Source: Astropecten irregularis (Eukaryota; Echinodermata; Asteroidea; Paxillosida; Astropectinidae). Taken from it: 64,000 nucleotides of DNA. The position numbers and the translations under genes were made by a program. Positions 21,835 to 32,850 of this stretch are shown piece after piece. Below the pieces are notes generated by a model, which worked only from the letters and a program-made list of their open reading frames with translations, was not told where the DNA came from and searched no databases. Location of the stretch: assembly GCA_963971285.1 (NCBI GenBank), contig OZ020261.1, positions 186,001 through 250,000 on the forward strand, in the 5' to 3' direction. How positions within the stretch are numbered: the stretch's first letter is position 1; each line of letters begins with the position of its first letter.

Positions 21835-22194
21835 TTAAAGGAAAAGAACGGGATTTGTAACATACCGAAACAGAAATGCTCACAATTTTACGTATAACTT
21901 TCAGGATATGAAGATGGTGCTGGTATAAAACATACCGTAAACATTTTTCCGCCTGAAATGGTGCTTTTATCCAAATAATTAAGACAGAAAGCAGATGTGA
22001 TCTCGGGGTAAGATCAAGACCATTCTTTGTGTGTTATAAGAAATATTTAGTCGGGTTTTCGCTATTTTCTCGTGACTCAGATGTCTGATTGAGCTCAAAT
22101 ATTCACAGGTTTATCAGTTCATGCACATGCTAGATCAGACAATGTTTGAGTGCTGTTCTGTGGCCTTTACCAATAATGTATTACACCTTTAAAG
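21835..22194 (+). repeat. Family M MITE, divergent copy
   Basis: TTAAAGGAAAAGAACGGGAT to TGTATTACACCTTTAA. Its right half (TCGGGTTTTCG, GACTCAGATGTC) recurs at 47790-47960. Confidence 0.6.
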
Positions 22195-22554
22195 GTGACT
22201 GTCCAAACCCTGAGTAGCGGGTTCCATACTCCCCATTTTTTATCACAAGATTCCGAAATAAGTCTCTGCAAAATGCTTTTGAAGGCCTGATTGATTTGGA
22301 CCTTCTACTCAGTAAATCACCAACCTCAGTTTCGCCGACGAAAACAATCGATGGACTGGCAGGAAAACGGACTGGAGGAGCTAGCCAACCATGTGAAACA
22401 CCTGGATTAAGCATCTTCAAAATACGGCATTGATCGAGATAAGTACTGAGAAGCTCATGACAAAGAGTTTCCAGCCAATCACCACCAAGACCACGCTGAG
22501 TCAGCGGAGAAGTTCTTCCAGTCCGTTTCCTGACAGTACATCGATTGTTGGTGA

Positions 22555-22740
22555 TTGACTGAGTACCGTACCGGTAATAGGTCCAATTCAGCTCGGCCTT
22601 CAAAAGCATTTGTGATCTGTATATCTTCGTAGTGTCTCGCTTCAATTGGTTGATGGCCATGTTTTGTCGGACGACTTCCTCGTTGGTGATGCGGCCCATG
22701 TATGAGACGCCAAGGAGTCTTCTGAGGCATCGGGCATCTA
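22555..22740 (-). pseudogene. Non-LTR retrotransposon (LINE) reverse-transcriptase-end fragment
   Basis: Minus-strand translation from 22738 reads DARCLRRLLGVSYMGRITNE and continues EVVRQNMA. This is the conserved segment that follows the RT domain in many LINE ORF2 proteins (CLRxxLGxxxxxRxTNEEV). A stop lies just upstream and the frame degrades downstream. Only this remnant is present, so it is not functional. A longer open frame through 22181 is mostly not LINE-like. Confidence 0.65.
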
Positions 22741-22747
22741 ATCTCTA

Positions 22748-22982
22748 CTACCTGGATCCTCCTTTGCAGGTCTGCATTCTGTGTCCAGTGGTCTATTTCA
22801 CCAAACTCTTCTTAATAACTAACTATCAATCGTAGGACTTTGATGCATTGCATTCATATGGGATAGGCCTCCTACGATGGGTTATCCTTCGTAACTCGAG
22901 TTACGATCGATCGCAGGACTTCGTAAAATCGACCCACTTGAAAACGACCCTGGATACAGAATGCGGACCTGCAAAGGAGGAT
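22748..22982. repeat. Inverted repeat around LINE remnant edge
   Basis: TCCTCCTTTGCAGGTC near 22757 is repeated in inverse near 22968-22982, both next to an ATTCTGT(G/A)TCCAG-type string. It marks a foldback rearrangement. Confidence 0.55.
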
Positions 22983-23261
22983 ATGCATATGAATATGCAT
23001 ACAGGAGAATGGAGATGACCAACGCATGCTTTAGCTTGACCTTTGGTCTGAGATGGATGTTTCGGTCTCTCCAGATGGTCTTGGGTTCAAGTCGCCATTT
23101 CTGATGTTTCGGTCTTTAAACCTTCTTCAGGGTAACGCTCCCATGTACTTGAAGTGGTCAACAGTTTCAAGTTCAAGAAAGATTTGAAGTTTTGCAGCAT
23201 GACAATTTGGTATGTGGATTGGTTTGCAGAAACACCATGTAGGAATCGTTCGTACTTTCGC

Positions 23262-23412
23262 ACTTCTATTACGTTCGGACTTCTCGTAAGGTCTCAACGT
23301 TTTGACTAGCCTGCTCTAGTCCTCTTCAGGATAGCACCATTGCTAATGTTGTTGTTGAGGACTAGAGCAGGCTAGTCGAAACGTTTAGAGACCTAATTCG
23401 AGAAGTGCGAAC
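23262..23412. repeat. Hairpin, arms of about 60 bp
   Basis: ACTAGCCTGCTCTAGTCCTC (about 23305-23324) is inverted at about 23356-23375. Outer parts (CTTCTCG, GGTCTC) also pair imperfectly. A region of about 0.5 kb after it (to 23890) holds nothing recognisable. Confidence 0.65.
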
Positions 23413-23889
23413 GGAACCTGAGGTTGGTGTTTGACTGAGTAATAGGTCCAAATCAGTCCGCCCGTCAAAATCATTTTGCTGAGCCTAATGTTCCAGTCAC
23501 ACGGCCATGTTACGGACCTGCGGATCACATAACTGACCATAGGGCGCGTGGTAATCGGGGCTGGGAGATTTATCAAAGAAAAGAAGAGTGTAAGGCAAAA
23601 ATTTTGCCCGGATTCGATAAAAACCTATTATTTATTGTAAATAGAAATATTCTACATTGATGTGAAGCAGCTGAATCTGAAAACGGCGATTTTTGTGGTT
23701 TTCTGGACCTACTTTTGCAAGAGTGTCGCACACATCGCTCATATCATGCTATGGAAACTCTGTACGTGGAGCGCCCGCCTAACACCAGAATGGCGCCCAT
23801 GGTGATTACGCGTTTCAGGGACAGTTCCCCATCTTGCGCGTAGCAAGAGTAATATTCTGGTACATTGCAGACCAAACCAAATAAAAACA

Positions 23890-24220
23890 AGTTATCAAAT
23901 TATCCAGTGTCCTTCGCCTGAAAATAATTGCTATTTACTCCCCAGTCACGTAACGCCCTATTACCGAATAACCCTTTTGTTGTACTTTGGGCTGAATTGC
24001 ATTGTCCTTTTCAAAAACTGGGGGTATAATTATAGCGCTGATAATCCAGGTGCTCTTGTAAGACGTCAGACACCGATGGGGTTGTTTCTCATCTGCCCTT
24101 TCATGTTTCACGTGAGAAAATGCGGGTAGGTTCATCACCTTCAATATTACAAATGAAACTGTCTAAAATAAACAATGAAACAAACACCGCCTTTTCGTTG
24201 TTGCGTCAGCAAAATGACAC
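23890..24220 (-). repeat. Family R repeat, copy 3
   Basis: Inverse of copies 1 and 2: GGTAGGTTCATCACCTTCA, ACCGAATAACCC, CAGTGTCCTTCGCCTG. Like the other copies it sits next to an AMP locus (C), here in minus orientation. Confidence 0.65.
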
Positions 24221-24467
24221 ATGTAAATACGAATTCATTGCTTTAGTTGTGCTCTTCGACTTGCATTTGCAGATGTAAGACCTGGTCAATGGGAGTTATT
24301 TTACAAATGAAATCGTCTAAAATAAATGCAATTGTTTGCACTGTGCGTTGGTACTTTACACTGACGTAGACTCGGACTTTGGTACTCGGACCTGGCCCCT
24401 GTACTCTACCTTGAATGTACTCGAAGTACTCTGTACTCGGATCTGAGGATTCGACTCCAACACTGAT

Positions 24468-25140
24468 CAAATGTACAATGCGAACTTCCACTCTCGATAG
24501 TGCTTGATCTATGCAGGCCTACTTCACATTAAAAGCATCAGATGGGTTGCATAGTATACAGCAATCATGGCGTTTATTGCAAATGGTGTGTACATTGTTA
24601 TTATTATTAACATTTCTGGTAATAACTGCGACACAAGCAACGAGCAAGACTAACAGCATTGAGCGAGCCATGGTGTAGGTCTGGTAGTCTCGATGAGACG
24701 AATGTACCAAACCAGTCCAAACAGTGCCCTTTTGACATCCTATTCGAATCTACAGCGCATGATACAGGACTTTCTGGGTGACCTCGGTAGTGGAGTCATC
24801 AACCTTTGGTAACAATTTCATTTGGAATACTTGAGCTGATAATCCTGCCAGCAAATTTTGTGTTCATCTACGGTAAAGGTGGATTACTTTCGGCAGACCC
24901 AAAACAGAAAAAATTACTTCATACAGCAACGTTTTACAGGTACCAATTGCGTTTTGAGGTTAGTTCACCATGGCAAAGTTTTTTTTTAAATTGATGACCG
25001 AACCTGTGGGCTTATTTAAAACACCGCAAAGATGAGCAAAGTTAATAGAAAATATCTAGTAATGTGGCATATATCTGGGCTAACGACGTCAGACGTGCAA
25101 CTGGCACAAAAAGACAACAATTTTCAGTCGACATATGGGT
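24468..25140 (-). pseudogene. AMP gene C remnant (exon 1 and upstream region)
   Basis: On the minus strand the upstream region (about 25140-24730), leader and first 17 codons of the signal peptide (24671-24621) match copies A and B. The coding match ends before the donor site: GTTATT is followed by unrelated sequence, not GTGGCAGGTAAG. A short block at 24468-24535 matches the end of intron 1, but exons 2 and 3 are absent. The upstream sequence lacks TGCTTATAA, so the TATA box is deleted. No functional product is expected. Confidence 0.75.
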
Positions 25141-25800
25141 TACAAGTTTACCTTACTTGTTTAAATTAATTTCAGTCCTTTAAAAAGTGAACACAGAGAA
25201 ATTTAGATTCTGAAAAAACTGCATCTAAAAAAAAAAGCAATTTGATACAACAGAGAATAATTACAGAATGGTGATCCATTCAAGAATAGTTGTACTTTTT
25301 GATTGAACAAAGTTAACCACACAAAACACGTTTCCAAGTTTAAATGGCTTAAAATCTTAAAACCGATTAGATAATTGTCAACAAATTTGCAGAAATAATT
25401 TTACCAAGATGTTTGATAATTTATTGTATTTGGGTTGGTACTTTTTTTTCAATTTATTCTTCTGTGGTAGGCCTATATTAGCGCTGGCATTCGAAGCGCT
25501 CTTGTTAAGAGGTCAACCACTGATGTTTCTCATTGTACTTTTAAAACCGAAATTGCGGTATTCCAAATGAAATTGTAACGTAAGGTTCAGTGTCCTGTGC
25601 TTCAGTCACCTTTTAACTCACATGCACTTGCGGGCGATTTGATGGTTGTGTCACAACAATTCGATTCGCACAGAAATGCGGGCGATTCACAACAGTGCGC
25701 CACCATGAGTTTGCCAGGCGTTGGCCTATTTGTCGACATATTTCCACATGTGCAGTTTGTGGACAAAAGTAGTTCCGCGCATTGTAATTGGGCAACGCAA

Positions 25801-26002
25801 TACACGGGTTTACACATTGGCGGCATCTTAGATTTTGATCGCAACTTCAAAACGAGGCACGTCCACGCATGCGCACTTCTCGAAGTGTAAACACGTCCAT
25901 TGTCGAAGACAATACACCGGTTTACACTTCGGCGGTTTTCATCGCGACTTCAAAGCGAGGCACTATCACGCATGCGCACTTTTCGAAGTGTAAACCCGTG
26001 TA
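25801..26002. repeat. Foldback repeat family 1 (copy 2)
   Basis: TACACGGGTTTACACATTGG to AAGTGTAAACCCGTGTA, with internal inverted modules and two CGCATGCGCACTT motifs. Same family as 1-342. Confidence 0.75.
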
Positions 26003-28540
26003 TGTGAACTTAAGGTTGCGCACTATTGTGGGTTGCCCGTATTCTTTTGCATCCCAAAATATTGACTGACAACGACCCATATCTGCATAACACCACTAAC
26101 AACCATAAATGCTCAGACAACCAACATTAGTAGTCAAAGCTGAGACGAATTTACCACTCATGAATAATACGATGAATTTATTGGGGAACTGAATATTTGT
26201 GAGTTTGATGATTATTTCTGATGAGGTATTTTGGTAACACATGTTTTATTATCCAGTCTGATTATTGCCCCCTGATAATCAAAAGCAAAACAAATATTAA
26301 TGTAAATTAATTTAAATTCAAATGGATTTTGCAATAAAACCGAAGTGATTTCAAATTACTGATTAACCAGTTTTTGTCTAATAGCATTGTAATAGTCAAG
26401 TCATTTTTTGACATTATACAAATTGTGGAGGGTACACTGAGTATGTCAATTAAGACAGTGTATTAATACAGCCAATTAACTTTGAATACTATTTATCAAA
26501 TGACCGTAAGGGAAACTGACTGAAGTCATTGAAAGGTTAAATTGTATATAAAACGGTATGTGTGTGGTTTCATTGCTTCTGACTGCCAAACAAACAAAAG
26601 ATAAATAACTAGGGACACCATTAACAAAGGCCTGGGTAGGTCAGTTGCTAGAGCGCTATTCTACGCTATTACACAGGTCGGTGGTTCTAGTCCCGCCAAA
26701 TCAATTAGTCTTTGGTCACTTTGGTCTATAACTTTTAATATAACATGTATTTCGCATTAGTTCACACCAATATCATTTCCTTATCAATGTTGGACCCAAC
26801 CTAAATCACATTTTTAAGAATCTTCTTATAACTTGCTGTCCAAAATTTAGTTTGCCTTTATGACAATCCAAAATGAGATAGCAATTAAAAAAGGTGGGTC
26901 CGTCAGTGATCTGAAGGTACAACATATAATATTAAAAGCGACAAACACCGATCTATACGGGTAAATTGCACACTACTTAGCTATTAGTGTATTTTTAGAA
27001 ATAAAAAAGTATGTACTAAGTTTCCGATGCATTTCGAGGTTTTCTGAAATCTAGATGCATGATAAAGAAGGCACACGGAGCTAGGTTAGTCCAAAATTTG
27101 CATGGAATTGAATGAATGTAATCAAGTTGTAATCAAATGAATTTCACTTCAATTGCCCCAGATGCATGTGTTGTGCAGCTACATGTAAGTGACAATGGCA
27201 AAAGATACAACTGTAATAACTGATAATATAATTATATAATCATCAAATAAGCAAAAGGCAGACAGATTGAATTTAAAGTCATTAATAAGTGAACAAAGAA
27301 AACATTGACTGCAGCTGGATTCAACCCATCGACCCTCTGAACACGGTGTACATGTGTTCATAGGGTCGATGGTTCGAATCCCGCTGGAGTAAATATTTCT
27401 TTGTTACCTTTTATTAAATATAATTTCTAAATTTACGACCGAATACACAGTAACAAAACTTAAATTTTGTATTGAACAATATCAAATCATCACATGATAA
27501 ATGGTTACGTATACTTCATTCATACTTCTAAGTAGAATATATCACAATGTAATAATAATGATATTTAGAGGGTAATAAAATTAATTGTAACTGTTTAAAC
27601 AAAAAGAGAATCCAACAGTTTAAACTGACTTTCTGAACTTACAACACAATTATGCCACGTGCTTCCTATAAATAACATTTTAATGTCCCGTTTGACACAT
27701 TCTGACAGAGTTAGGCAAACTATATCTTTGTTAAGACAGGCCAGTAGACATTATTTCCAATTAGGTACAACATTTCCTTTTTTTAGGTTTTCCTGACACA
27801 GGTGATTATCTTCTCATATATTTTGCCAACTTAGTTGAGTGAGGCATAATATCAGTTAACGAAAGCAGGAAACACAAGCAATTCTGCAAATGTATATAAT
27901 ACACAATTAGTGTATCATCTAGTCGAATGAAAGTTAAAAGAGCCTTGAAAATAAATACACAAAAAATGCTATACACGTTAGCACAAGACCAGTCAATCAT
28001 AAGCTTATACTAAGAAAGTAAAGAATACCGAAATTAATCAAATGTCCCCCATAAATAATACATCCATCAGTGTCCCAATACATGTATGTGAAAATTAATT
28101 TCTTAAACAACCATGAGAAAAGACACGTCATGGAGAGCTTGAATGATTCGATATCATGAAGTCATTGAAGTCGAATCATGTCATGCATGTCATGCCCATT
28201 CATAATACAATCCCCAGACTTCCCTGCATTTTGCATGGTCAAATGTAAAAGAAGAATCTGGCGTAAGGGTCCAACATGTCCAGTGCAAAAATCAATGGAA
28301 GCTAATTGAAAGCTAAAGTTATGCCCTTTATTGAATGTAAATTTTCTCCATAAATCATTTTCATTCATAAGGTTTTTATAATAGGAACAATGAGCCTGTA
28401 GATAATGTCTTTGATCACTCTATTATGCTTTTCTTAGTTGATGTATAAATCTAAAGAGATACCCCGTACTGTCTAATTGAATTCTTTCTGCATTAGAAGT
28501 GGATCAATCTGTGGGCTTTGTGGAGAGACAAGAAGTGTGT
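26003..28540. other. 3' flank of FReP1, duplicated at 32850-34360 and 36330-38200
   Basis: AT-rich, no gene. Blocks such as CATAACA(C/T)CACT (26073/32881), TAGTAGTCAA, GAGATAGCAATT/AAGATAGCATTT (26876/33440) and TTAGTGTATTTT recur in order 3' of FReP2, showing that the duplicated unit includes several kilobases of 3' flank. A family A SINE lies at about 26600-26740 and a foldback of two SINE B-box halves at 27308-27395. Confidence 0.55.
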
Positions 28541-29530
28541 TTACGATACTTCCCTTATTTTCATACTGCATGCCTTTAGGGAATAATAAAATCCTTTCCA
28601 GTGATACCATTGTACACCTTGAGAATTACTAACGCTGCCCTGATTGTAGTAATTGCCATTGAGATGAGACTTAAAGCATTTATTGAACCACCATGCGCCT
28701 TCCCATAATTGTGCACATATTCCATCTTGCCACGCATCATTGTCTTGATCCTTGGTTGAGAATGGGTGTGTATCATGATTTGCCATCGAGTCTCCTGCTG
28801 TACTCGAAGAATCATATGATCCAATATCGAGTGTGTATTTGTCACCTATGATTTCAAACTGAGCATATCCTGCCCATGCTGTGTTGCCCTCCCAATCCTC
28901 CAGATCCACCCTTAGCTCCCATTTTCCGTTTGTTGTCAAGCTGCGCAAATTCTGGTTTCCCAACCAAAACTCACCAGCCAGGTTGCCAAATCCAGTTTTG
29001 TATTCAACCCAGCCACGGTAAAAGTCAACAGAGCCATCTTGACGCCTCTGAAATACTATCCAGCCTCCACCAGCGGTTGTCATATCACAGTATACCTGTA
29101 TGCCGTCACTTATTCCAAGAGGATATATGGTATAGATACCACTGTCATGGTGACCAGCTTGAAGCAACATCTGACAGCTTTGGTACTTTTCAATTTCAGG
29201 TACTGACAGGAAAGAAGTTTCATGGTTATCGTCAAAGTACGCACTTCCTTGAAGCTCAACAAAGATAAAATCATCCATATTCCTACTCATGTTATTCATC
29301 TGGCAGTAATGGCTACTCCAATGATAGTTGAAAGATGCACATTGTGGATCCATAGAGCAATCTCTCCCACAGATCACTGCAGAAGATGTAGTATTCGCTT
29401 GATATACATGATGCTGCAAAGCACGATTGCTGGCCATGTGATAATTGAAAGTGAACCGAGTCAGACACTCCCCTTCACAGTTTTCCGCCATAAAAGTCAC
29501 CAACAAGACTGCAAATGTGACTCTCATCAT
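28541..29530 (-). CDS. FReP1: secreted PAN/apple plus fibrinogen-like protein
   Basis: Single-exon ORF of 329 residues. Residues 1-20 are a signal peptide. Residues 22-100 form a PAN/apple-like domain (Cys 22, 54, 58, 64, 76 and CASFNYH). Residues 117-327 are a fibrinogen C-terminal domain: GIYTIYP, VYCDMTTAGGGWIVFQRRQD, GEFWLGN, W-x-GA-WWF and CSMKIRE at the end. Expected disulphides are C119-C148 and C272-C285, and DQDND (261-265) is the calcium-binding loop. Such lectin-like proteins bind acetylated sugars on microbes in invertebrate immunity (family knowledge); the ligand here is unknown. The most divergent intact member of the cluster, in the same orientation as FReP2. The PAN domain lacks one cysteine present in FReP3 and FReP5 (position 71 there). 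Confidence 0.93.
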   Translation of the reverse strand: MMRVTFAVLLVTFMAENCEGECLTRFTFNYHMASNRALQHHVYQANTTSSAVICGRDCSMDPQCASFNYHWSSHYCQMNNMSRNMDDFIFVELQGSAYFDDNHETSFLSVPEIEKYQSCQMLLQAGHHDSGIYTIYPLGISDGIQVYCDMTTAGGGWIVFQRRQDGSVDFYRGWVEYKTGFGNLAGEFWLGNQNLRSLTTNGKWELRVDLEDWEGNTAWAGYAQFEIIGDKYTLDIGSYDSSSTAGDSMANHDTHPFSTKDQDNDAWQDGICAQLWEGAWWFNKCFKSHLNGNYYNQGSVSNSQGVQWYHWKGFYYSLKACSMKIREVS

Positions 29531-31135
29531 TTTAAATCTTGGGTCAAAATCTCAGTGAAATAACTCTGTCAATGTTAAAGCGTTCCTGTCTGTGAGAAGT
29601 TTCCTCCGTCTTGTGTTATCAACAGAATTTAATCAGCACAGCGTTACTCCAGATTAAACTCAGTGGAAACCATTTACAGTCTGTCCTTTTTCAATACTTG
29701 GTTTATAAAATTCCATCCAAAAAATGCCTCACTGCTATCTTCATGACCTCAGCGTTGAATCCTGAATAAGGGAAAGTTTTGAAGATATAATCCAGAATTT
29801 GTTGTCTCACCTTTGGTTCATGCAGTGGAATGAATGCAGTCCGGGGTTGTGTTATCAAGCTGTAGATTCTTTACGGCAAATGGCGCAGTCCACCTGAAGT
29901 ACAGTGTACGTGTATGAAGGACAATATTCATTAGGCAACTTGAAACCAACGATAGGTACAAAGGAGGGAACTAATAGAGAATCAATAATTCTACGTGGTC
30001 GTGTAGCCCTACTCGGACGAATACAATACGTTTAGAAGGTCGATCTTCATCTTTTAGTAGAGCAGTACACAATTTAAGGCAGTCGTAGCGAGCAATGATT
30101 GTAAAATCAATCTTTCTACGTATACACGACTCGGGTCTGTAGAAGGAAAATAAGAGGACTGCATGGGGTTTAATATATTAACAAGGCCTTACGAAACAAT
30201 TACGAAGTAATTGGAAAATTACTCAGTTCGCTTCAAATTGCCCTTTAGATATCGCTGATGTACAGTTTGACTATTAGCGTCTCCCAGTACTCAATTCTTT
30301 AAAGACTATGAGGACTGCGCCAAGTCATATATATGAGGCCATCATCAGTCAGGGGAATAGTAAATAATGAGAGGCAGTCATGGTAGGCAATTAAGAGAAA
30401 AATCAATGCTGAGAGTTGGAAAAGGTCGACTATTAAGCCTTAGAACTGTGCAGGGTTTCACAATTGCACTGCTTTTACAGAAAGGTTGCTCTGGAAAATG
30501 AAGCCGATTTTCAATTAGTTTTCCATGTACATTGCTCATTGGTGGTTGTGAAAACGGAGGGCTCTGTCTCTGGATATACATATGTGCTGTTAATGAAACC
30601 ATCTAAGTCCTATTTTCAAAATGATTGTGGGATTCAATCCATTTTATTGTTACCGTTTGTACAATGCTGTTACCTGGGTAATCTTAGAGTTGACGAACAA
30701 TTTTTTTACAGGAGACTACCGGGGTAATTTGGAGCATTCCCACCGCACTTCTCGGTTTTTAGAAATCATCCTGATGAAGTGCCTCAAAACACCACTTTAA
30801 CCGAATAATTTACCCTGCTCGGGAGATGTCTTGACACAATTCTCTGAGTTATCCATGGATGTCAGCCCTCTCATTGCACACCAGGTGAAAACCGCCATGA
30901 CATCATGCCATTTCTCAGCACGCTTACTGACTTTAATACAGCCGCAGTTCTAGAACCCCAAAATTGGGGGGGGGGGGGGGGGCTAAAACTGCCAGTATTA
31001 TGAGGGCGTGACCGTTTTCTTCCGTATCTGGTGACTTGTAGCAGGTTTTCTGTCCACTATTATCAATTAAGCTGGTTACTGGTGTTGTTTAGTTTGTTCG
31101 ACGAATTTCAGGGCACTGATCTCTACTACGCCAAT
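29531..31135. other. Upstream flank of FReP1
   Basis: No gene seen. Contains a run of 17 or more G at 30966-30982 and a weak match (AGGCAGTCATGGTAGGCAAT, about 30371) to the repeated upstream module of the other FReP genes. Confidence 0.4.
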
Positions 31136-31815
31136 GGACCGTTCCTGCTTTGCAGCTCTTCAGCCCTGCCCACGTGTGTGTATTACATACAACATTTGAC
31201 TGCGTTTGACCGAGGCTTCTGTGGCCACTTTTGACTTATGACTAACCATTGTTAACCTCAAGAGGTCGCTCTTCACTGTTCTCGAGAAACGTTTGTCGTG
31301 TCACATTTGTGCGTAATACGTCGTATACACAACCGGCGTGAAAATAAGCGCATGAAAATGCCGTGTACATACTGTGCAGTGCCTAGTTGTGGTGGCAGGG
31401 GGACATGACTTCCCCAAGAACAAAGAAAAACAGAGCATGTGGCGATTGGCCATCAAAGGTCCTAGTTACAAGCAATCATGGTGGCCGACGGCAATCATCA
31501 TAATGTTTTGTGCACAAGTTTTTACTTTGGCAAGCGAGACCACTGCACATTATTCCTCGCCAAACATAAGAATTTTCGGGCATTACAATTTGGTTGGGCG
31601 GCAATGAGAAGCCATAGGTTACTTTTAAATGTCTGGAATTTAATGTTCACAGCATTTTCCTGCGTCTTTATGAGAGTTTTTTGACAATCGCCGTACTTAA
31701 AGCGTGTACAAAAGTTTTCAGGAGAATTTTTGTTTGCTGCCCTCTATCGACAGCTCGCTCCAAAAGTCTCCCATTGATCAACACGTACAGTTTGATTTAC
31801 ATGTCGGAAGGGTCT
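31136..31815 (+). mobile_element. Degenerate THAP-containing (P-like) DNA transposon derivative
   Basis: Left end GGACCGTTCCTGCTTTGCAG and inverted right end GGAAGGGTC match the 150-bp MITE at 17951-18100. Near 31354-31460 the plus strand encodes MPCTYCAVPSCGG, then after a frameshift HDFPKNKEKQSMWRLAIK. This is the pattern of a THAP zinc finger (CxxxxC...FPK...W...I), the DNA-binding domain of P-element transposases. No catalytic domain remains. Confidence 0.55.
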
Positions 31816-32850
31816 GTGTAAGCAGTATACAGAACTACCACTCTCGTGAAAATCTCTTTCCAGCATTTTGAAATCGACACTTTGAGTAGGCTTATGTCGC
31901 AAGAGACCAGTAAAACTGAGAAAACGTCGTCCAAAAGAACCAAAAGATACTCGTACTAAAACCAGAGTTGCTCTAGTGACTAATTTCCACCCCTCTACCC
32001 CTTACGCAGAATCACCAGTGATAGCAATCACACTCTTCACACCTTGGACAGTCTCCTCGGGGCAATCACAGAAAACCCCCATCCCCATGTTTGCCCTTAG
32101 ACGTCCGCAACTTGATTGTCAGGTCTTAGGTCCCACCCACTAATAATCATCCACCACGGTACTTTAAAATGCAGTTCGAAGTGTGTGGTCTGCCATTATC
32201 ACATCCGGAGTCTGATTCTTTCACAGGCAATGGATTAACCAATGTTATGTTTATCAGAGGGAAGTCGTCTTGCTTCAGCCCCTTCTTTTAAGACAATTAT
32301 GGGATGCAGTGCTCCAAGTCAGTGCTAAAGATGATGACCGAAATGTTAACTATTTTCAGTATCTTGTGAAACTGGACCTTAAAAGGTGGCATAGAGAGGA
32401 AGAGATGTGGTCAGACTGATGCAACAAATACATATTTCAAGAGAGGGGGGCACTTTCGACACCCTCAAAGGAACGTCGAATATCCTTGGTCAGGTCATAA
32501 TATGAATCACCAATTATTGGCAAATATAGTTATTTAGTACAAACATGTGCATAGAAAGAACCCAGGGCAGATGTGTAGCACAGACATAGAACGTACTTAA
32601 ATAACATTTTTATGAATGTATGAATGTGTTTAATTCCATTTGTACACCTGTCGCCTTGTAGAGAAAATATTCGAGAATGACTCATCACTGCACAGCAATA
32701 ATTCCATGCATTGTTAGCGTTATTCTCACTAGATAGCGAGAGTGTGTTACCACTTCTTGGAATGGGTCGGGTTTTACTTATCATCCCTGGCAGTGATCAG
32801 GCCATTTATGCTTATAAAGTTTGAGGAACCTTCATCATGAAAAATATCAC
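31816..32850. other. No feature recognised
   Basis: Intergenic between the THAP element and the FReP2 3' flank. No homology to other parts of the window was noticed. Confidence 0.45.

Noticed and set aside
22181..22699. 172-residue minus-strand open frame
   Set aside because: Only its first part resembles a LINE protein; the rest runs into a MITE end, so it is not a gene.
28876..29268. Plus-strand 130-residue frame antisense to FReP1 (similar at 38597)
   Set aside because: A shadow of the conserved fibrinogen-domain codons on the other strand.
31374..31684. Functional THAP gene
   Set aside because: The zinc-finger frame is shifted after the first cysteines and no C-terminal C-x2-H pair or longer ORF follows.
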